DNA from: Ridgeia piscesae
Lineage: Eukaryota > Annelida > Polychaeta > Sabellida > Siboglinidae
Direction: 5' to 3'
Assembly: GCA_025642075.2 (NCBI GenBank)
Contig: JAODUO010000121.1
Coordinates: 372,501 to 436,500, forward strand
Length of the DNA: 64,000 bases
Notes under the pieces: generated by a model
Database searches by the model: none
Told to the model about the DNA's origin: nothing
What the model saw: only the letters and a program-made list of their open reading frames with translations
Shown here: positions 1 through 23,876 of the stretch, one piece after another
Position numbering within the stretch: the stretch's first letter is position 1
Layout: the number at the start of each line of letters is the position of its first letter
Translations under genes and position numbers: made by a program

Positions 1-520
1 GGCCTATTTGTTACAACCTGCGGCCTATTTAAAAGAAAATCGAGGATCCAGAGACACATGGATTGAGGAACACCGAGACCCTGTATCTTATCAAAACGTT
101 TTGATGGGATAATTGTGTTAAAAGCAGAGCTAAAATCAACACAAAGGATCCTAGCGTAAGTATTTGGGCTGTCGAGATATTGAAGAACGTCAAACAATCC
201 TAGAGCGACAGCGTCGTCAACAGATCTATTGTTGCGATGTGCAAATTGAAATTGGTCAAGCAGTGGATCGATAATTGATTTAAGAAACTGCAGGACCAAG
301 CGCTCGAGTGTCTTCATGACTACAGAAGTCAAGGCAACAGGCCTGTAATCGTTTAAACAATAGGCTGTAGATATCTTGGGTACAGGAATGATAGTTGACT
401 TTTTGAAGCAATGAGGGAGTTTACATTGGGAAAGAGACACATTGAATATATCTCTGAATACACAGTTTAAGTTAACAAAGGGAGATGTTATCCGGACCTG
501 AGAGGTTTATGATGAAGATT
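1..520 (-). mobile_element. non-LTR retrotransposon reverse transcriptase fragment (CR1/L2/Rex1-like)
   Basis: The minus strand reads open from about position 475 down to the left window edge and resembles the central part of a LINE reverse transcriptase. Visible landmarks in order are SGPDNI (near 490, in a neighbouring frame), [52 protein letters not shown] and [14 protein letters not shown]. These correspond to the conserved RT blocks of the CR1/L2/Rex1 type, ending beside the FADD-upstream region. The catalytic YADD block is not in the window because the element runs off the left edge. One frameshift near 480 separates SGPDNI from the rest. The remainder is surprisingly intact, so the insertion is fairly young. 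The clade assignment is from motif recognition, not a tree. Confidence 0.85.
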
Positions 521-1260
521 CACAAAGATAGTGACGACTGTGATAAATCAAGCATGCGGAAAATGTAGTTGCATATCGCTTGTGTCGTCTCCATCCGAGT
601 GAATGAACAAACATTTTGCGATACCTTTTTACGGTGTCATTCACGAATACACTGAATTCACCACAAAGGAACTTAAATCCAGGGAAGCAAACATACGAAA
701 CTATTTTTGTAGTAACTTATCTTTTTGTGCGCTTGGACTATTGCGTTTAGGCGGTACAATGTCAACATTTACGCGGTCATTATTCGTTTCTGATGTATAT
801 GTGGTAGGATTAACCGATGCTTGTTTGAATACTTGATGTACGGTGTTCATTCATGTTTAGTGCTGGCACCTTTCTGTACTTATTCTCAATCAATCAATAT
901 GTTTATTTTCCAACACCGAACATATTACAGAACACAGTAGAAACAAACAGTATAAAATGTTAAGAAAAAGGATATACTGAAAAAATGTGTATACCCCTAT
1001 ATCATTGTTTCATGATTTGTGTAATGTTGTAGCATCTATGCAGTTGATGTTACAACTACTTCTGACCTGGCGCGTGATGTTTTCCAAGTTTCACAAGGCG
1101 AATAAGAAACGCTGTTTTAAACGCCTTCTAGTTTATGTCTGATAATTTTATTTGAACCAATTTGTCAGTCATTTGATAATGAAATTTGTCATTTGATAAT
1201 GAAAATGTCAATTAGATATGAGAGAAGTTGGATCTCTCGGACTTTAGCTTTTTTCAGAAA

Positions 1261-1262
<2 letters not shown>
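521..1262. other. gene-free stretch, possible LINE tail
   Basis: No convincing exon is seen. Near 870-960 the minus strand carries an A/T-rich stretch ending in TTGATTGATTGA-type short repeats, a pattern known from 3' ends of some CR1/L2-like elements. This may be a separate truncated LINE copy; confidence is low. Confidence 0.3.
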
Positions 1263-1344
<82 letters not shown>

Positions 1345-1420
1345 CTAGATCTGTTTATCTCCCCCCCTCTGCTCTCTCTCCTCTCTCTTATCTCTCTCCT
1401 CTCTCCCTCCCCTCTAACTT
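1263..1420. repeat. (AT)n microsatellite followed by CT-rich tract
   Basis: An uninterrupted AT dinucleotide array spans about 1263-1342, followed at 1359-1420 by a C/T-rich low-complexity tract on the plus strand. No gene is present. Confidence 0.9.
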
Positions 1421-1862
1421 AATTATTAAACAACTTTAGAATACTTCCTGTTTAGGAGGACAATAATTCATTTCGTAACATCGTTTGACTAGATAGATGG
1501 GCGAAGAATCGTATATATTATACAGGAATGCATGCTTATTTATCTCGCAGTAACAACAACGACACGTGGCTGGCTATTACAAGAGAGGTCTAGGTGTCTT
1601 TATGTTCGAATGCACAGAAAAGACAGCCAAAGAATGACGCGTGTTTACCGGCGTGTTATGTAAAGGCATAATAATATAGTTATCTTTTCCAGCCGTCTTT
1701 TCGCATTCGACACAAGTGAATGGTGCTAAAAATAAACTGCTGAACCCAATGAATGGCAATGGTGCGATTCAACAGTACTGAATGGTGCATTCAGAAGCGT
1801 CAAGTATAGGCGGTGGACTTGAATTAACAGAAAAAACCAACACGATATGATTGTATTTTGCA
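1421..1862. other. gene-free stretch
   Basis: Unique-looking A/T-rich sequence between the CT tract and the hAT element. No exon, RNA gene or repeat was recognised. Confidence 0.5.
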
Positions 1863-1870
1863 CAAACAAG
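1863..1870. repeat. target-site duplication, left copy (hAT)
   Basis: CAAACAAG lies immediately before the CAGTG end of the element and is repeated exactly at 3438-3445 after its CACTG end. An 8-bp duplication is diagnostic of hAT-superfamily transposition. Confidence 0.8.
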
Positions 1871-3137
1871 CAGTGGTGGGATGTAACGAAGTACATTTAC
1901 TTCGTTACATTACTTAAGTAGTTTATTTTGAAATCTACTTGTAACGAAGTACATTTTTGGGGAATTACTTTTATTTGTAACGAAGTACTTTTTTGTTTAC
2001 TTTCTTACTTTTTTACTTCTAAATTTTGCGTTACTATAGTCTACCGCCAATTTTAAAATTACCATCGAACCCTGAGTGTGTAGTCGTTGTTTGCTTTGCG
2101 GTCGGGCCGACATCATGGCATCAATCGTTTTCACGCTGATCTATTATATAACTGGCGCTTGGTTTCCGAGACATCCCAGCGTGTGTTAAAACCCATGAAG
2201 AGTCTGTTTGATTTAAGGTCAATTAAAGAGTAAATGTGGAGCAAGGCATTGTTTGTTTTGTGCAGACATCAATGATCAGTAGCATATCCCTGCTGCCAGT
2301 CCTGGCTTCGCACATCGGTGTGATAGTGTTTTACGTAGGACCGGTGCATCGACCATGCCGCGAGTCAATGGCTTGAAAATTGCAATCGAGATTCATTGAC
2401 ACTTCTTGTTTATAAATCGGATAAATAGGTTGCATCTCAGTAGAAAAGATCAGTATAATGCTATGCTAAAATGTCATGATGAATTGCGTCGCAAATATTA
2501 GGCGTAACACTTCGCCACGCAAAACCTGCTATTGATGCATAAACTTATGAATTCATCAACCGCGTATAACATGGGGAGTCTTAGTCGTTTTGGCGTGGTA
2601 AATGCGCGTTATAAATCGGCATTTTAACGATAACTGAAAGACGAAGGAAGTTGTGCCAATAATGAGCGTATTTGTTTTAGTTTTGAATCTTTATGCGCGT
2701 TCAGCGATTGAGAGCCAGGTTATTATTCTAGATCTCATATTATCGCTCATCTCCATACATCGTGGTCTGTTGGTGCATAATTTATTTCAAAACTATACAA
2801 TTTTATTTTATTTAGTTCAACATTCAACAGTGTGTAACAATGTTTTCTGAACATCGTATAGACTGCGCGGTCGACACGCAGTACCTTCCTGTACCTACGA
2901 GGTTTGTGGTGCAGTGGCTGCATTGGTCTTCTTTTAAATGCCGTTGTTAGTAGATACAGAATGGAATCGTAGTAAATATGAACGCTAAATCTAAATATCA
3001 AAACACCTTCAATTTAGTCGTTATCTTAAGCTAAGATAATTATATATATCATATAATTCAAACATCAACAGCATAATTGAACTGGTGGCATCAGAAGATC
3101 TTATATAAGTTTATATATGTCATCATCATCGTATATC

Positions 3138-3194
<57 letters not shown>

Positions 3195-3219
3195 CATACA
3201 TATATATACATATATATAC

Positions 3220-3272
<53 letters not shown>

Positions 3273-3437
3273 CACTGACCGAATACGTTTGTACTTTTAC
3301 TTAAGTAGTTTTGTGGAGCGGTACTTTTACTTAAGTAGTTTTTTCCTGGGGTACTTTTACTTTTACTTAAGTAGTTTTTTGGGAGATTACTTTTACTTTT
3401 ACTTAGTTACTTTTCTGGAGTACTTGTTATAGCACTG
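1871..3437. mobile_element. non-autonomous hAT-superfamily DNA transposon
   Basis: The element starts CAGTGGTGGGATGTAACGAA and ends with the inverse CACTG preceded by a run of TACTTTTACTTAAGTAGTTTT motifs. Both subterminal regions are packed with short inverted copies of GTAAC-GAAGTAC/TTACTTAAGTA, the pattern of many animal hAT elements that begin CAGTGGTGGAAAGTAACT. Perfect 8-bp flanking duplications (1863-1870 and 3438-3445) define the ends. The 1567-bp interior has no transposase (no BED finger or hATC dimerisation region). It contains an (AT)n array at about 3138-3270, so the element would need a transposase supplied in trans. Terminal inverted repeats are short and imperfect. Confidence 0.82.
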
Positions 3438-3445
3438 CAAACAAG
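3438..3445. repeat. target-site duplication, right copy (hAT)
   Basis: CAAACAAG directly follows the CACTG terminus and is identical to 1863-1870. Confidence 0.8.
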
Positions 3446-4325
3446 ATATTCTATTGGAATATTTACCTGAGAGAGATAACAAAGTGTTTTGTTTAGTTCA
3501 AGTAGGTACCTGCGAAAACGAACGGAGGCCCTCGAGACGTGTGATTTCCATCTACTTTTAATATAAGCAATAATAAAATGAATTCATACAACTGCGCCTG
3601 TTCTTGCTATGTTTAAAGAGCTATTCAAAGCATTGTTTTGATTTATGTCTGCGATAATAAGATGCAAATTTGTTTGGAGAGGTAGAACATCGCCGCTGAG
3701 TTGTGTAGACAAAGTTATGTAACAAAAGCCACACGTAGCCAAAGACCATAGACAGACACTATTTATAATAATCTACTATACTAGGATTTATGGTAATCTT
3801 GGTCAGCCGCTGCTGGAGATATGTTCCTATATCACAAGCCATGTTTTACATTAAAGTGATGATTCAGCAAGTAACTACTGGATACACATGATCGGGTATA
3901 ACCAAGCTCATTAGTCAACACACAAGAAACACAGTAAACACGGGGTATATAGATCATGAGTAAACACGGGGTTTGTATAGGAGCCTATACTGTTTCCGGG
4001 TCGTGATCAAGTTTCAATGAGACGACGCTGACTTTGTCACACGCCACTGCCTTTATCATGACGGATTGTCAACAACTGACGCTTGCGGTTTACATGTAGT
4101 CCTCAGTCGATGTCATCAGCACTGTCGACCCAAACAACCCACACACATTCCACCGTCTACTCCATGCCACCATAAGTTTCACATGTGTTTAACCTAAACA
4201 TAGCGCGTACGTACTAAATATTAACAAGAAACGTTATATACCGACAGTGATATTTACTATGAGCATTGTGGTGCAAATTCAGTTAACTCTGCGTCATGTA
4301 AGGGATACGTTGCTCTACTATGTTT
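3446..4325. other. gene-free stretch
   Basis: No exon-like, RNA or transposon signature was recognised. A short direct echo, gtaaacacggggt, occurs twice near 3930-3972. Confidence 0.4.
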
Positions 4326-4455
4326 CCACAAGAAGTCAGGGGTGACGCTGGGAAAGGCAACGTATGTCCCCTTTCAATGCAATCGCCATTTATTCTGTTA
4401 TCCCCCCTCTCTCTCTCCTTCTCCCTCTCCCTCTCCATCTTCCTCTCTCACTCAC

Positions 4456-4550
<95 letters not shown>

Positions 4551-4580
4551 TCCCAATATAGATATGATTTAATTAACGTG
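4326..4580 (+). repeat. dispersed repeat with (CT)n tail, copy 1
   Basis: The sequence CTGGGAAAGGCAACGTATGT followed by a C/T-rich stretch and TTTATTCTGTTAT runs into a (CT)n array at about 4446-4547. A diverged copy with the same order of motifs and the same (CT)n tail lies at about 5585-5710. The shared non-microsatellite lead-in of about 60 bp marks this as an interspersed repeat, not two chance microsatellites. Family unknown. Confidence 0.5.
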
Positions 4581-5584
4581 CAAATCGCTAATTTAAAGAT
4601 ATTTATTTGAAAAAAATGACTATCCTGTTAAACGACAGTGGGATGGGATCAGTTGCATTTAGGGCCTAACGTAGTCATTTTAGTAGCAAACATCCACGAA
4701 CTATGACAGTCGAAGTGTAATTGCATCTGTAGCTGGGACAGTCACCCATAAACAGCAGGGGGAAAGGGGAATAGCCGCGGCAACGAGTCTCCAATCTCGG
4801 GGGATTTTACTCCTTCTGTTGCTTCCGTTAGAGACTACTTCATGTTGTCTTAACGAACAGGTGAACACTTTTACACTGATGTAGGGATGTGGTGCACTGT
4901 AGGCGGGACGGGGGCGATCTGATGACATGACATGACACGCAGAACAAACACACCCGTAACATTGAATGGCGGCCCAACGCGGCTCAGAAAGAAGCGAGAA
5001 AGAGATATGTTTCCCGGGGCACATTTATGATCGCAGCCACTGACTGTAGGACAGCAGATGTTAAAAAAAGGATAAGTTTACACTACTCACATGTCCACAT
5101 AGATCAACGCTTGTTTGGGTTTCATCCTTTACGGAACTATGACAAGGTCAGTGTTGGATGATCTCGGATAAGGCTAAGTGAACTGAACTCACGCATTAGG
5201 TAAGACTAGTTCTGCATTCTCTTATGGCAATGCCCAGTATATTAGAAATCTGTCTGGTGGTTCTCATGGTCGGTGTGGGTTTACGTTCGCTGTTTGAACC
5301 GTCCGAGCTATTGCGTGATACGCAATCCAAATTATCTGACGACATGTGCTATTTGTAGACCATTTCCGCTGACCACCTGCGTAAACTACGTCTCATGTTA
5401 TGCAGCCACGCGTGACGACGCACACCTGCCAGGTCTTGCTCGGATTAGTCATTTTGTTTATTTCGGTAATTTTTTGAAATAAAATTCTTATGAGGGAAGC
5501 ATACCACAGAGCCGTCAGCAACTGTCAGTCAATGCATTTGAAACTAATTATAAGTGTTTCTATTTATGAAATCATGACGAAATA

Positions 5585-5650
5585 CCATTTTCAAGGAGAA
5601 CTGGCAAAGGCCATGTATGTTCCCCTTCACTGCCTTCGTCATTTATTCTT

Positions 5651-5709
<59 letters not shown>

Positions 5710-5712
5710 CAC
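5585..5712 (+). repeat. dispersed repeat with (CT)n tail, copy 2
   Basis: CTGGCAAAGGCCATGTATGT then TTTATTCTTTTAT lead into (CT)n at 5656-5706. It aligns with the copy near 4345-4450. No coding function is implied; the poly-Leu/Ser ORFs here are repeat translations. Confidence 0.5.
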
Positions 5713-7859
5713 TCAAGACAAGTGCAATTGAATTAACTTTAATTAATATGTTAATATCATATTCTAAGATCGCACAAACTATTGTTTTTGGTCATATGCA
5801 ATAGCGTCATAGCGATCACATGCAACTGCACGATTTCGATTTCATATCAGCCGTTTCGTAGAAATGTCTATCAACTTGTCTACTATCAGATTAAAAATAA
5901 TAAACGCCAGTAATATATTATAAAGTTGCTGCTAAATATAGCATGCAATTTCATACGGTTTATTATGAGTTCACAACGTATGTCACCTTAGAGAATGTAT
6001 TTTATGTATATACACAATGCTTCGCTTAGAGAGCTGCCCATTTCACAACGATTTGGACGTGCAATACCGAAGGTTTAAAACGAGTAACTGACCGTTTGGC
6101 GATAATAAGCTGCGTGATGCAAGTGCACTGTTCCGATTTGTGTACTGTAAGCAGATGCTTTAATCAATGTAAATTGGTCATTATAAATAGTAGCAGAACA
6201 TTTTACTGCTGGCATAATCACTGCACAATAAGGTAATATCCTCAAGTTGCCCCATATTTTAGTCACATGTTATTCACGGAGGTTTCTTTCACCAATACAA
6301 TGTGCGTACGTGCGTGCGTGCGTGCGTGTGTGTATGCGCGCGTTTGTGAGTGCGTGTGTATGTGTGAGGGTCTGTATTATACTTCTACTTGTTTCCTGCA
6401 CTCCGCAAGGTTCTATTAACTGACCAGTCTGTAAATATTTTGGTTACAATGCTATGATCCTATAAAGTCGCATTGAACTAGTTAGCCTTTTTAAATCATT
6501 TGCGCCAAGCCGACCTTTCTATGCTGACACTGAGGGTGATCACTGTCAATGTGTGTGCGGGTGAAAGCCCAAGGCAACACTAATCACAAGATAAACCAAA
6601 TAAATACAGCTTCAAGGTCAACGTAATTTGGTTGGAATTAGTTTTTTGGTTGTTATGAGTTATTGCTTGAAAAGTGTTCATTCAGATGTGGTACAGAACA
6701 AGGTAAAGCTGGTGCAACATCTAAGACAACCTCACGCTAAAATGACCCTATGACTTTTCTGTCATTTACCTTACTGTGCTACACAACAACACACTGCTGT
6801 TATATACCAAAGTAAGTAATACATTTCATAAACACATGAAGCGACATTTTCTAGGTATACGTGACACGGTTAGTGCAGCTCAATGTGTGACATCAACAGG
6901 GGAAGGACCAACCAATTACATTTACGATGTTTACGATGACGTTTGACGTAAATTTCGAAATTTAGAACAATGGGGAACATTTAGGGTCGCTAGGCGCGCG
7001 CGCTGTTTAATTTGGTTTCAGTTCATCTTTGAGTTATTTTAGTCATCAACTGTTATAACTATAAGGCATATCTACAACGTAGGTCAACAAATGCTGGATA
7101 TAATGAATGAATGCGAAGTAACGGGACGCTGGCGGGTGACGGCACGTGGCGCGAGTTGCATGCCACCTGGACTCTTCGTAAGTTCCCCATTGTAGAAACT
7201 ACGCGAACTGTTGCAAACAGTGTACGCAGTAGGTCCTGTCCACGGCTGACGTCATCTCTTCTTCTGTTTATGTTTTAGAATTGGCAATTCCTAGCTGGGC
7301 ATCGCGTCAGTGATGTTGGATGCTCTATGAATCGTTTCAGTTCCTTGCATTTTGGGGCGTCCTTTGCAATAACAAGTGACGCTTCTAGAATGTTCCATAC
7401 AGTTAAGTGCTGTGAAGTTTCTTTCTCGTTATCACCTACCTGCGTAAATGTCATTTTGTCTACACAAAATAACGATTTGCCTACCTGATTTGTGACACGC
7501 ATCACATTAATTACTTCTATATTTGTCACTTGGAATATGACCAAAAAACGTATCATAGGCACATTATGCAAAATAAAACATTACACATATTACGTCATAT
7601 ATTTGACCAAAAAATAATTCACTAGCTCCCAATGGCCTTTGATGAAATAATAATTTGCATATGGACCTCTAGGCATTAATGTGTAACAACCAAACTATGT
7701 GTAATTATACAATCTGTTAGGTTTAATAAAGCTTTGTCAAACCGATTGTATGTAGGATAGTTTGACCATGAACATGCATTTATGTGGTTTTTTGTGTGAT
7801 TAGTATTGTCTTGGGGTGAAATCAGTCACCTACGGGGGGAGGTCGCGTCAGTCAGTACA
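5713..7859. other. gene-free stretch with a short GT-rich tract
   Basis: No gene was recognised on either strand. A degenerate (GTGC)/(GT) tract lies at about 6303-6366. Short ORFs lack homology that I recognise and lack conserved splice structure. Confidence 0.4.
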
Positions 7860-7961
7860 TACACATACGTACACATGCACACGCAGCACGTACACACACC
7901 ACACAAAAGCGCACACACACACACACACGCATGCCCGCACGCACGCACACACACAGGCACG

Positions 7962-8028
<67 letters not shown>

Positions 8029-8060
8029 GCACGCACGCATGCATGCACGCACACACACAA
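7860..8060. repeat. (CA)n microsatellite with CACG/CATG interruptions
   Basis: An interrupted CA array with a pure core at about 7968-8024. All ORFs here are Thr-His or Cys-Val repeat translations and are not genes. Confidence 0.9.
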
Positions 8061-9340
8061 TACTGTTGACAGAAACCTACGTGAATAACATGTGGCTGCA
8101 CAAATGGGTCAACATAAGATTGTTGCTTTATTTTATAACGATTACGCAAGCATTAAATTACTGTTCTTCTGCTATTTATATTGACCTATTTATATTGAAT
8201 AAAGCATCTGCGTACAAAAAGATTGTGTAATACACAAATCGGTATACTAAACTAATCGCACAGAGAGCCAGCTAGTTTTTACCAAAACGTCAGTTACTTG
8301 TTTTAATCATTTGGGCTGGAATGCATAGCTCCCAAAGTGATGCATTATGTATGATATACAATATACTTTTCTTAAGATGATGTACGTTGCTATCTCATCA
8401 TCGTTTGTCGTGCTTGTGCACAGGTTTAGCGCCATACAATGCCGTTATTTAGTACTGTGTTTACCGCTATAATAACAAGAATTGGTATTATATCGGTTTT
8501 TAAAGTATACCTTTATTACAGTTGTGTAGGCTATACACGTGCCAGTGAAAACGACAAAGAGCAACAGTCTTAGAAACTGTGGTGACAAACCGTTCTTTTG
8601 TGCATATATAATTAAGTTATTATATACGTACTCCCAATACAATGCTCTGTCGCCTAGTTGTGGCCAGCTGGGCATACATTGGGCCACTGGAATTCATTTA
8701 TTGATATCGATTTGTCAAATAAGATAATAATACAACATCGATGATGTTTCTTTATTCAATATCCTTGACATATATAACCATAAATAAACTTGTCTAAACC
8801 GACTAGTGTGTGTCTCGGGAGGCTATTAGGACATATCGATATTGATGAATTGGGCCGTCAATACGAAATCGATGTACAAACATACCATTTTTCGCTTGGT
8901 GAATGCGGCGGGAAAATGGGAAACGGCAACCGTCAGCGCGTGTAATAATAGGCCTTTCTGTAAACTTTATTTTGTGACTAAATGTCATATTGTATTGGAA
9001 CACTCCTTTAAAACACTGTAAGACTCACGCTACGGTTTGGCCATTGATTGCACATATTGCATCCTGTTTTACGACAACCAAAGCCACATAGAATAATTAA
9101 CACAACCACGCTAGATATAGTAACAGGTGTCTTCTTTGTGGGTTTGCCCAACACCGCGTAAAATCGTAGTCCTTGAGGAAGAACACCATTTCGAACTGCC
9201 CTAATGCGTCCGGCAGCGTGTTTGTATTTACGAAATCCTCTTGACAACGAACTCACTGAACCCTGAACACGCCAACCGCTCAACGCGCTCCAGCGGTTGT
9301 TATTACGCAGCAAAGAATTTTAATTAGGTCAGTATTCACT
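8061..9340. other. gene-free stretch upstream of gene 1
   Basis: No exon was recognised. The last few hundred bases are GC-richer and lead into the gene 1 promoter region. Confidence 0.4.
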
Positions 9341-9361
9341 AGGGGGCTGTCCAGTTCCTGT

Positions 9362-9373
9362 TGACAGCTGTCA
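9362..9373. promoter_or_regulatory. 12-bp perfect palindrome with E-box upstream of gene 1
   Basis: TGACAGCTGTCA is a perfect inverted repeat about 130 bp upstream of the TATA box. Its centre is a CAGCTG E-box and each arm is TGACAG, a TALE-homeodomain-type (Meis/TGIF) core. Regulatory function is inferred only from position and motif. Confidence 0.3.
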
Positions 9374-9499
9374 GTCACAATTAGTGTGGCCAGTGACAGC
9401 CGCGCGCTAGTGAGTGGACAATGAATGGAGTCTCACACGGAAGTTCACAGACGGTGAACTCACTAGAGTACGCGTACATAATCCGGGACGTCAGCAGCG

Positions 9500-9508
9500 T
9501 ATATAAAG
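9500..9508 (+). promoter_or_regulatory. TATA box of gene 1
   Basis: TATATAAAG lies 180 bp upstream of the gene 1 start codon, so transcription would begin near 9530 with a 5' UTR of about 155 nt. Genes 2 and 3 have a TATAAAA element at comparable distances (about 160-190 bp) from their start codons, which supports the call. Confidence 0.55.
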
Positions 9509-9687
9509 TCGTTCGAACAGGAACCGACGGTATATTTTTCGCCAGCGTCGACGGCGAAGCAACTTACGTACAGACACCGAGTGATTTATTTTCGTCACCG
9601 TTGGCAGCTACCAACGACACTCGCAGAGACGGTTTGATTTATTGCGCAGAACCGTAATCTGGTAACGAGGAGTGAAGTCAGAGGAAC

Positions 9688-21306
<11,619 letters not shown>

Positions 21307-22330
21307 AATGAATCAGAACGAGTACGTCATCTTCCGCTAATACAGACAAAACCGCCGTGTGTGTCATATCTGTCTTCACAGACAGAAGGGTTCTCAAAGA
21401 ACAACATCACCCATCGCGAACTCTGCACGTAATGACAGCAAAACGAGTCTTTGTGGATGTTAATGCTGTCGCTGTGACAGAAAGAGCCGTCACGAGTGAA
21501 ATATCTGCCGTGAAAACGGTGTGAATCTTCAACCTCCAGCGCAAGAGGTTCTGTCAAAGCGACAAAAAGATCCAGTCAAACACGAACCGTCAGTCTGTCG
21601 CTGAAGGAGTTCTAAAAAGACATTATCAACTCGTATTTATTATTGCAGTTGCTGATATTGTACAATTTTGGCGTATTCTCGACATCCAACATATAATAAT
21701 AGTATTAATGTGTCGAGATGACGACAAGTATGCGATAAATATAGAAAATGAGCATACGCAATATTTTTTGTTAGGTCAAACTATGTTATTACTATGTTAT
21801 ACTCGGACACAACAACTCATTAACATAAGTATTATTTTAACTGACGTTAACTGAATAAGCAAACCAAAGCAAGGTCATGTGTATGTTAATGCCTGCCCGT
21901 CTTTCGACAACGTCAGGTATTATTGTGTGTGCTGGTTCATATGCAAAGTATTTGTGCACAATTAATAGTTTGTATATTTTATATTAATTTATTTATATGT
22001 TTATATATGTCAATGCTGCTGGCTCAGTTTATAAACACATGTATCATGTTACCGGTATAAGAATTAATTAAATGATGCAATAACTACAATTGGTGTCGGG
22101 TTTATTGTTCGCACCCTTTCTTCTGGGACCCTGAGGTAAACAAAAAGGCACAGCACACTTCTTAGGTAGCGCAATATTATAACTCCACAAAATGTTTTAC
22201 ACTTAACTCCATGGCACACTTGTTCAATATCTCGTTTTTTGGGGAAACATTCAGTAACTGTAATTAACGTGAGACGACCATTCGTACAAACACAACCATC
22301 AATGTCTACACCCAGCTTGTTATCAATACA
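21307..22330 (+). other. gene 1 3' UTR and downstream flank
   Basis: No ORF of interest. The block from about 21990 to 22330 is repeated at about 42495-42830 (shared GCTGCTGGCTCAG, TTACCGGTATAAGAATTA and TTTACACTTAACTCC). A weak polyadenylation hexamer, ATTAAA, lies at 22067-22072 inside this block. The true cleavage site cannot be fixed from sequence. Confidence 0.45.
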
Positions 22331-23430
22331 GCAAACGCAAACGCAAACGCAAACGCAAACGCAAACGCAAACGCAACGCAACGCAACGCAACGCAAACAC
22401 ACGCACACGCACACGCACACGCACACGCACACGCACACGCACACGCACACGCACACGCACACGCACACGCACACGCACACGCACACGCACACGCACACGC
22501 ACACGCACACGCACACGCACACGCACACGCACACGCACACGCACACGCACACGCACACGCACACGCACACGCACACGCACACGCACACGCACACGCACAC
22601 GCACACGCACACGCACACGCACACGCACACGCACACGCACACGCACACGCACACGCACACGCACACGCACACGCACACGCACACGCACACGCACACGCAC
22701 ACGCACACGCGCGACACGCACACGCACACGCACGCACGCACACGCACACACGCACACGCACAGCACACGCACACGCACACGCACACGCACACGCACACGC
22801 ACACGCACACGCACACGCACACGCACACGCACACGCGACACGCACACGCACACGCACACGCACACGCACACGCACACGCACACGCAGCACCGCACACGCA
22901 CACGACACGCACCACGCACACGCACACGCACGACGCGACACGCACACCGCACACGCACACGCACGACGCACGACGCGACACGCACACGCACACGCACACG
23001 CAGCACGCCACACGGCACACGCACCCACGCAGCACGCACACGCGCACGCACACGCACACGGCACAGCGGGGAGCACGCACACAGCCGCAGCACCGACAGC
23101 GAGACGACGGCACGCACGACACGCGACACGCACACGCACACGACGACACAGACACGCGAACGCAACGACACGCGACAGCAGAATACACGCAGAGCTAGAA
23201 CAGACAGACACGTACACTAACAGACTGGCCTACGATACGATCGTCACACGCGCGCACACTGCGAGGCACAGGCAAGCCAGACGCGACGAACGCGAGAAGA
23301 GAAGCACCAGCGCACGGACAGCAACGCGCAAGGGAGGAAAGCACACGCAGCAAAGCAACGCGTCAGAGAGCAGAGGAGAAGACGAGGCACATAGCATCAG
23401 ATGATAGAAAGGAAGTAATAAGGATGTAGA
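22331..23430 (+). repeat. (CAAACG)n / (CACACG)n arrays with degenerate right edge
   Basis: A short CAAACG then CAACG array (22331-22394) passes into a long CACACG array (about 22395-22710) and then into increasingly irregular CA/CG-rich sequence to about 23400, almost devoid of T. The irregular part looks like poor consensus between two arrays. The very long ORFs here are repeat translations. Confidence 0.85.
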
Positions 23431-23433
23431 AGT

Positions 23434-23572
23434 AAGGGATGGAGGGAGGAGGGAGGAGGGAGGAGGAGGAGGGAGGAGGGAGGAGGAGGAGGGAGGATAG
23501 GGAGGAGGGAGGAGGGAGGAGGGAGGAGGGAGGAGGGAGGAGGGAGGAGGGAGGAGGGAGGAGGGAGGAGGT
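23434..23572 (+). repeat. (GGAGGGA)n purine-rich array
   Basis: Repeated GGAGGGAGGAGGG units with strong purine strand asymmetry, potentially triplex-forming. No gene. Confidence 0.85.
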
Positions 23573-23584
23573 AGCTGATACAGA

Positions 23585-23876
23585 AGACCTTCGACGCCAG
23601 TGGTCGAGCGGTTAGAGCGTTATTCGGAGTAACCGGGAGTCGAAGCTTGGAGACGGCCGGACGATAGTCTGTTTCCGCCGTAATTTCGTTCAAACTGTCT
23701 TGGCCTTGATTTCTGAAGATTTGTTTTACAGCTGGGGGTCTGCTTTCTGGTGTCTAGGCCTGTGGAAGTAACATACTCAACTTTCTGTCGTGAGGCCTCA
23801 TTCTCCAAATTGGTGCAAATGTCCTAAAATTGACATTGCTAGTTAATAACAGAACACGAAGAAGAAGAAGAATTTG
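23585..23876 (+). mobile_element. tRNA-derived SINE-like element, unit 1 copy
   Basis: TGGTCGAGCGGTTAGAGCG at 23601 matches a pol III A-box in a tRNA-Leu/Ser-like head. A degenerate B-box follows about 35 bp later (GGGAGTCGAAGC). The body ends in an ACACGAAGAAGAAGAAGAA tail near 23855-23873. A collinear copy lies at 47520-47865, so the two were duplicated with their surroundings and did not insert independently. Confidence 0.6.

Noticed and set aside
9421..9657. 78-codon ORF just upstream of the gene 1 start
   Set aside because: It overlaps the TATA box and ends before the start codon; no homology. At most its distal part lies in the 5' UTR.
22064..23217. Long Cys/Val, Thr/His and Arg/Thr ORFs, also at 46429-47629, 7806-8149 and 19088-19498
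   Set aside because: Translations of CA, CACACG and TG arrays with no start context, no splice structure and no non-repeat domain.
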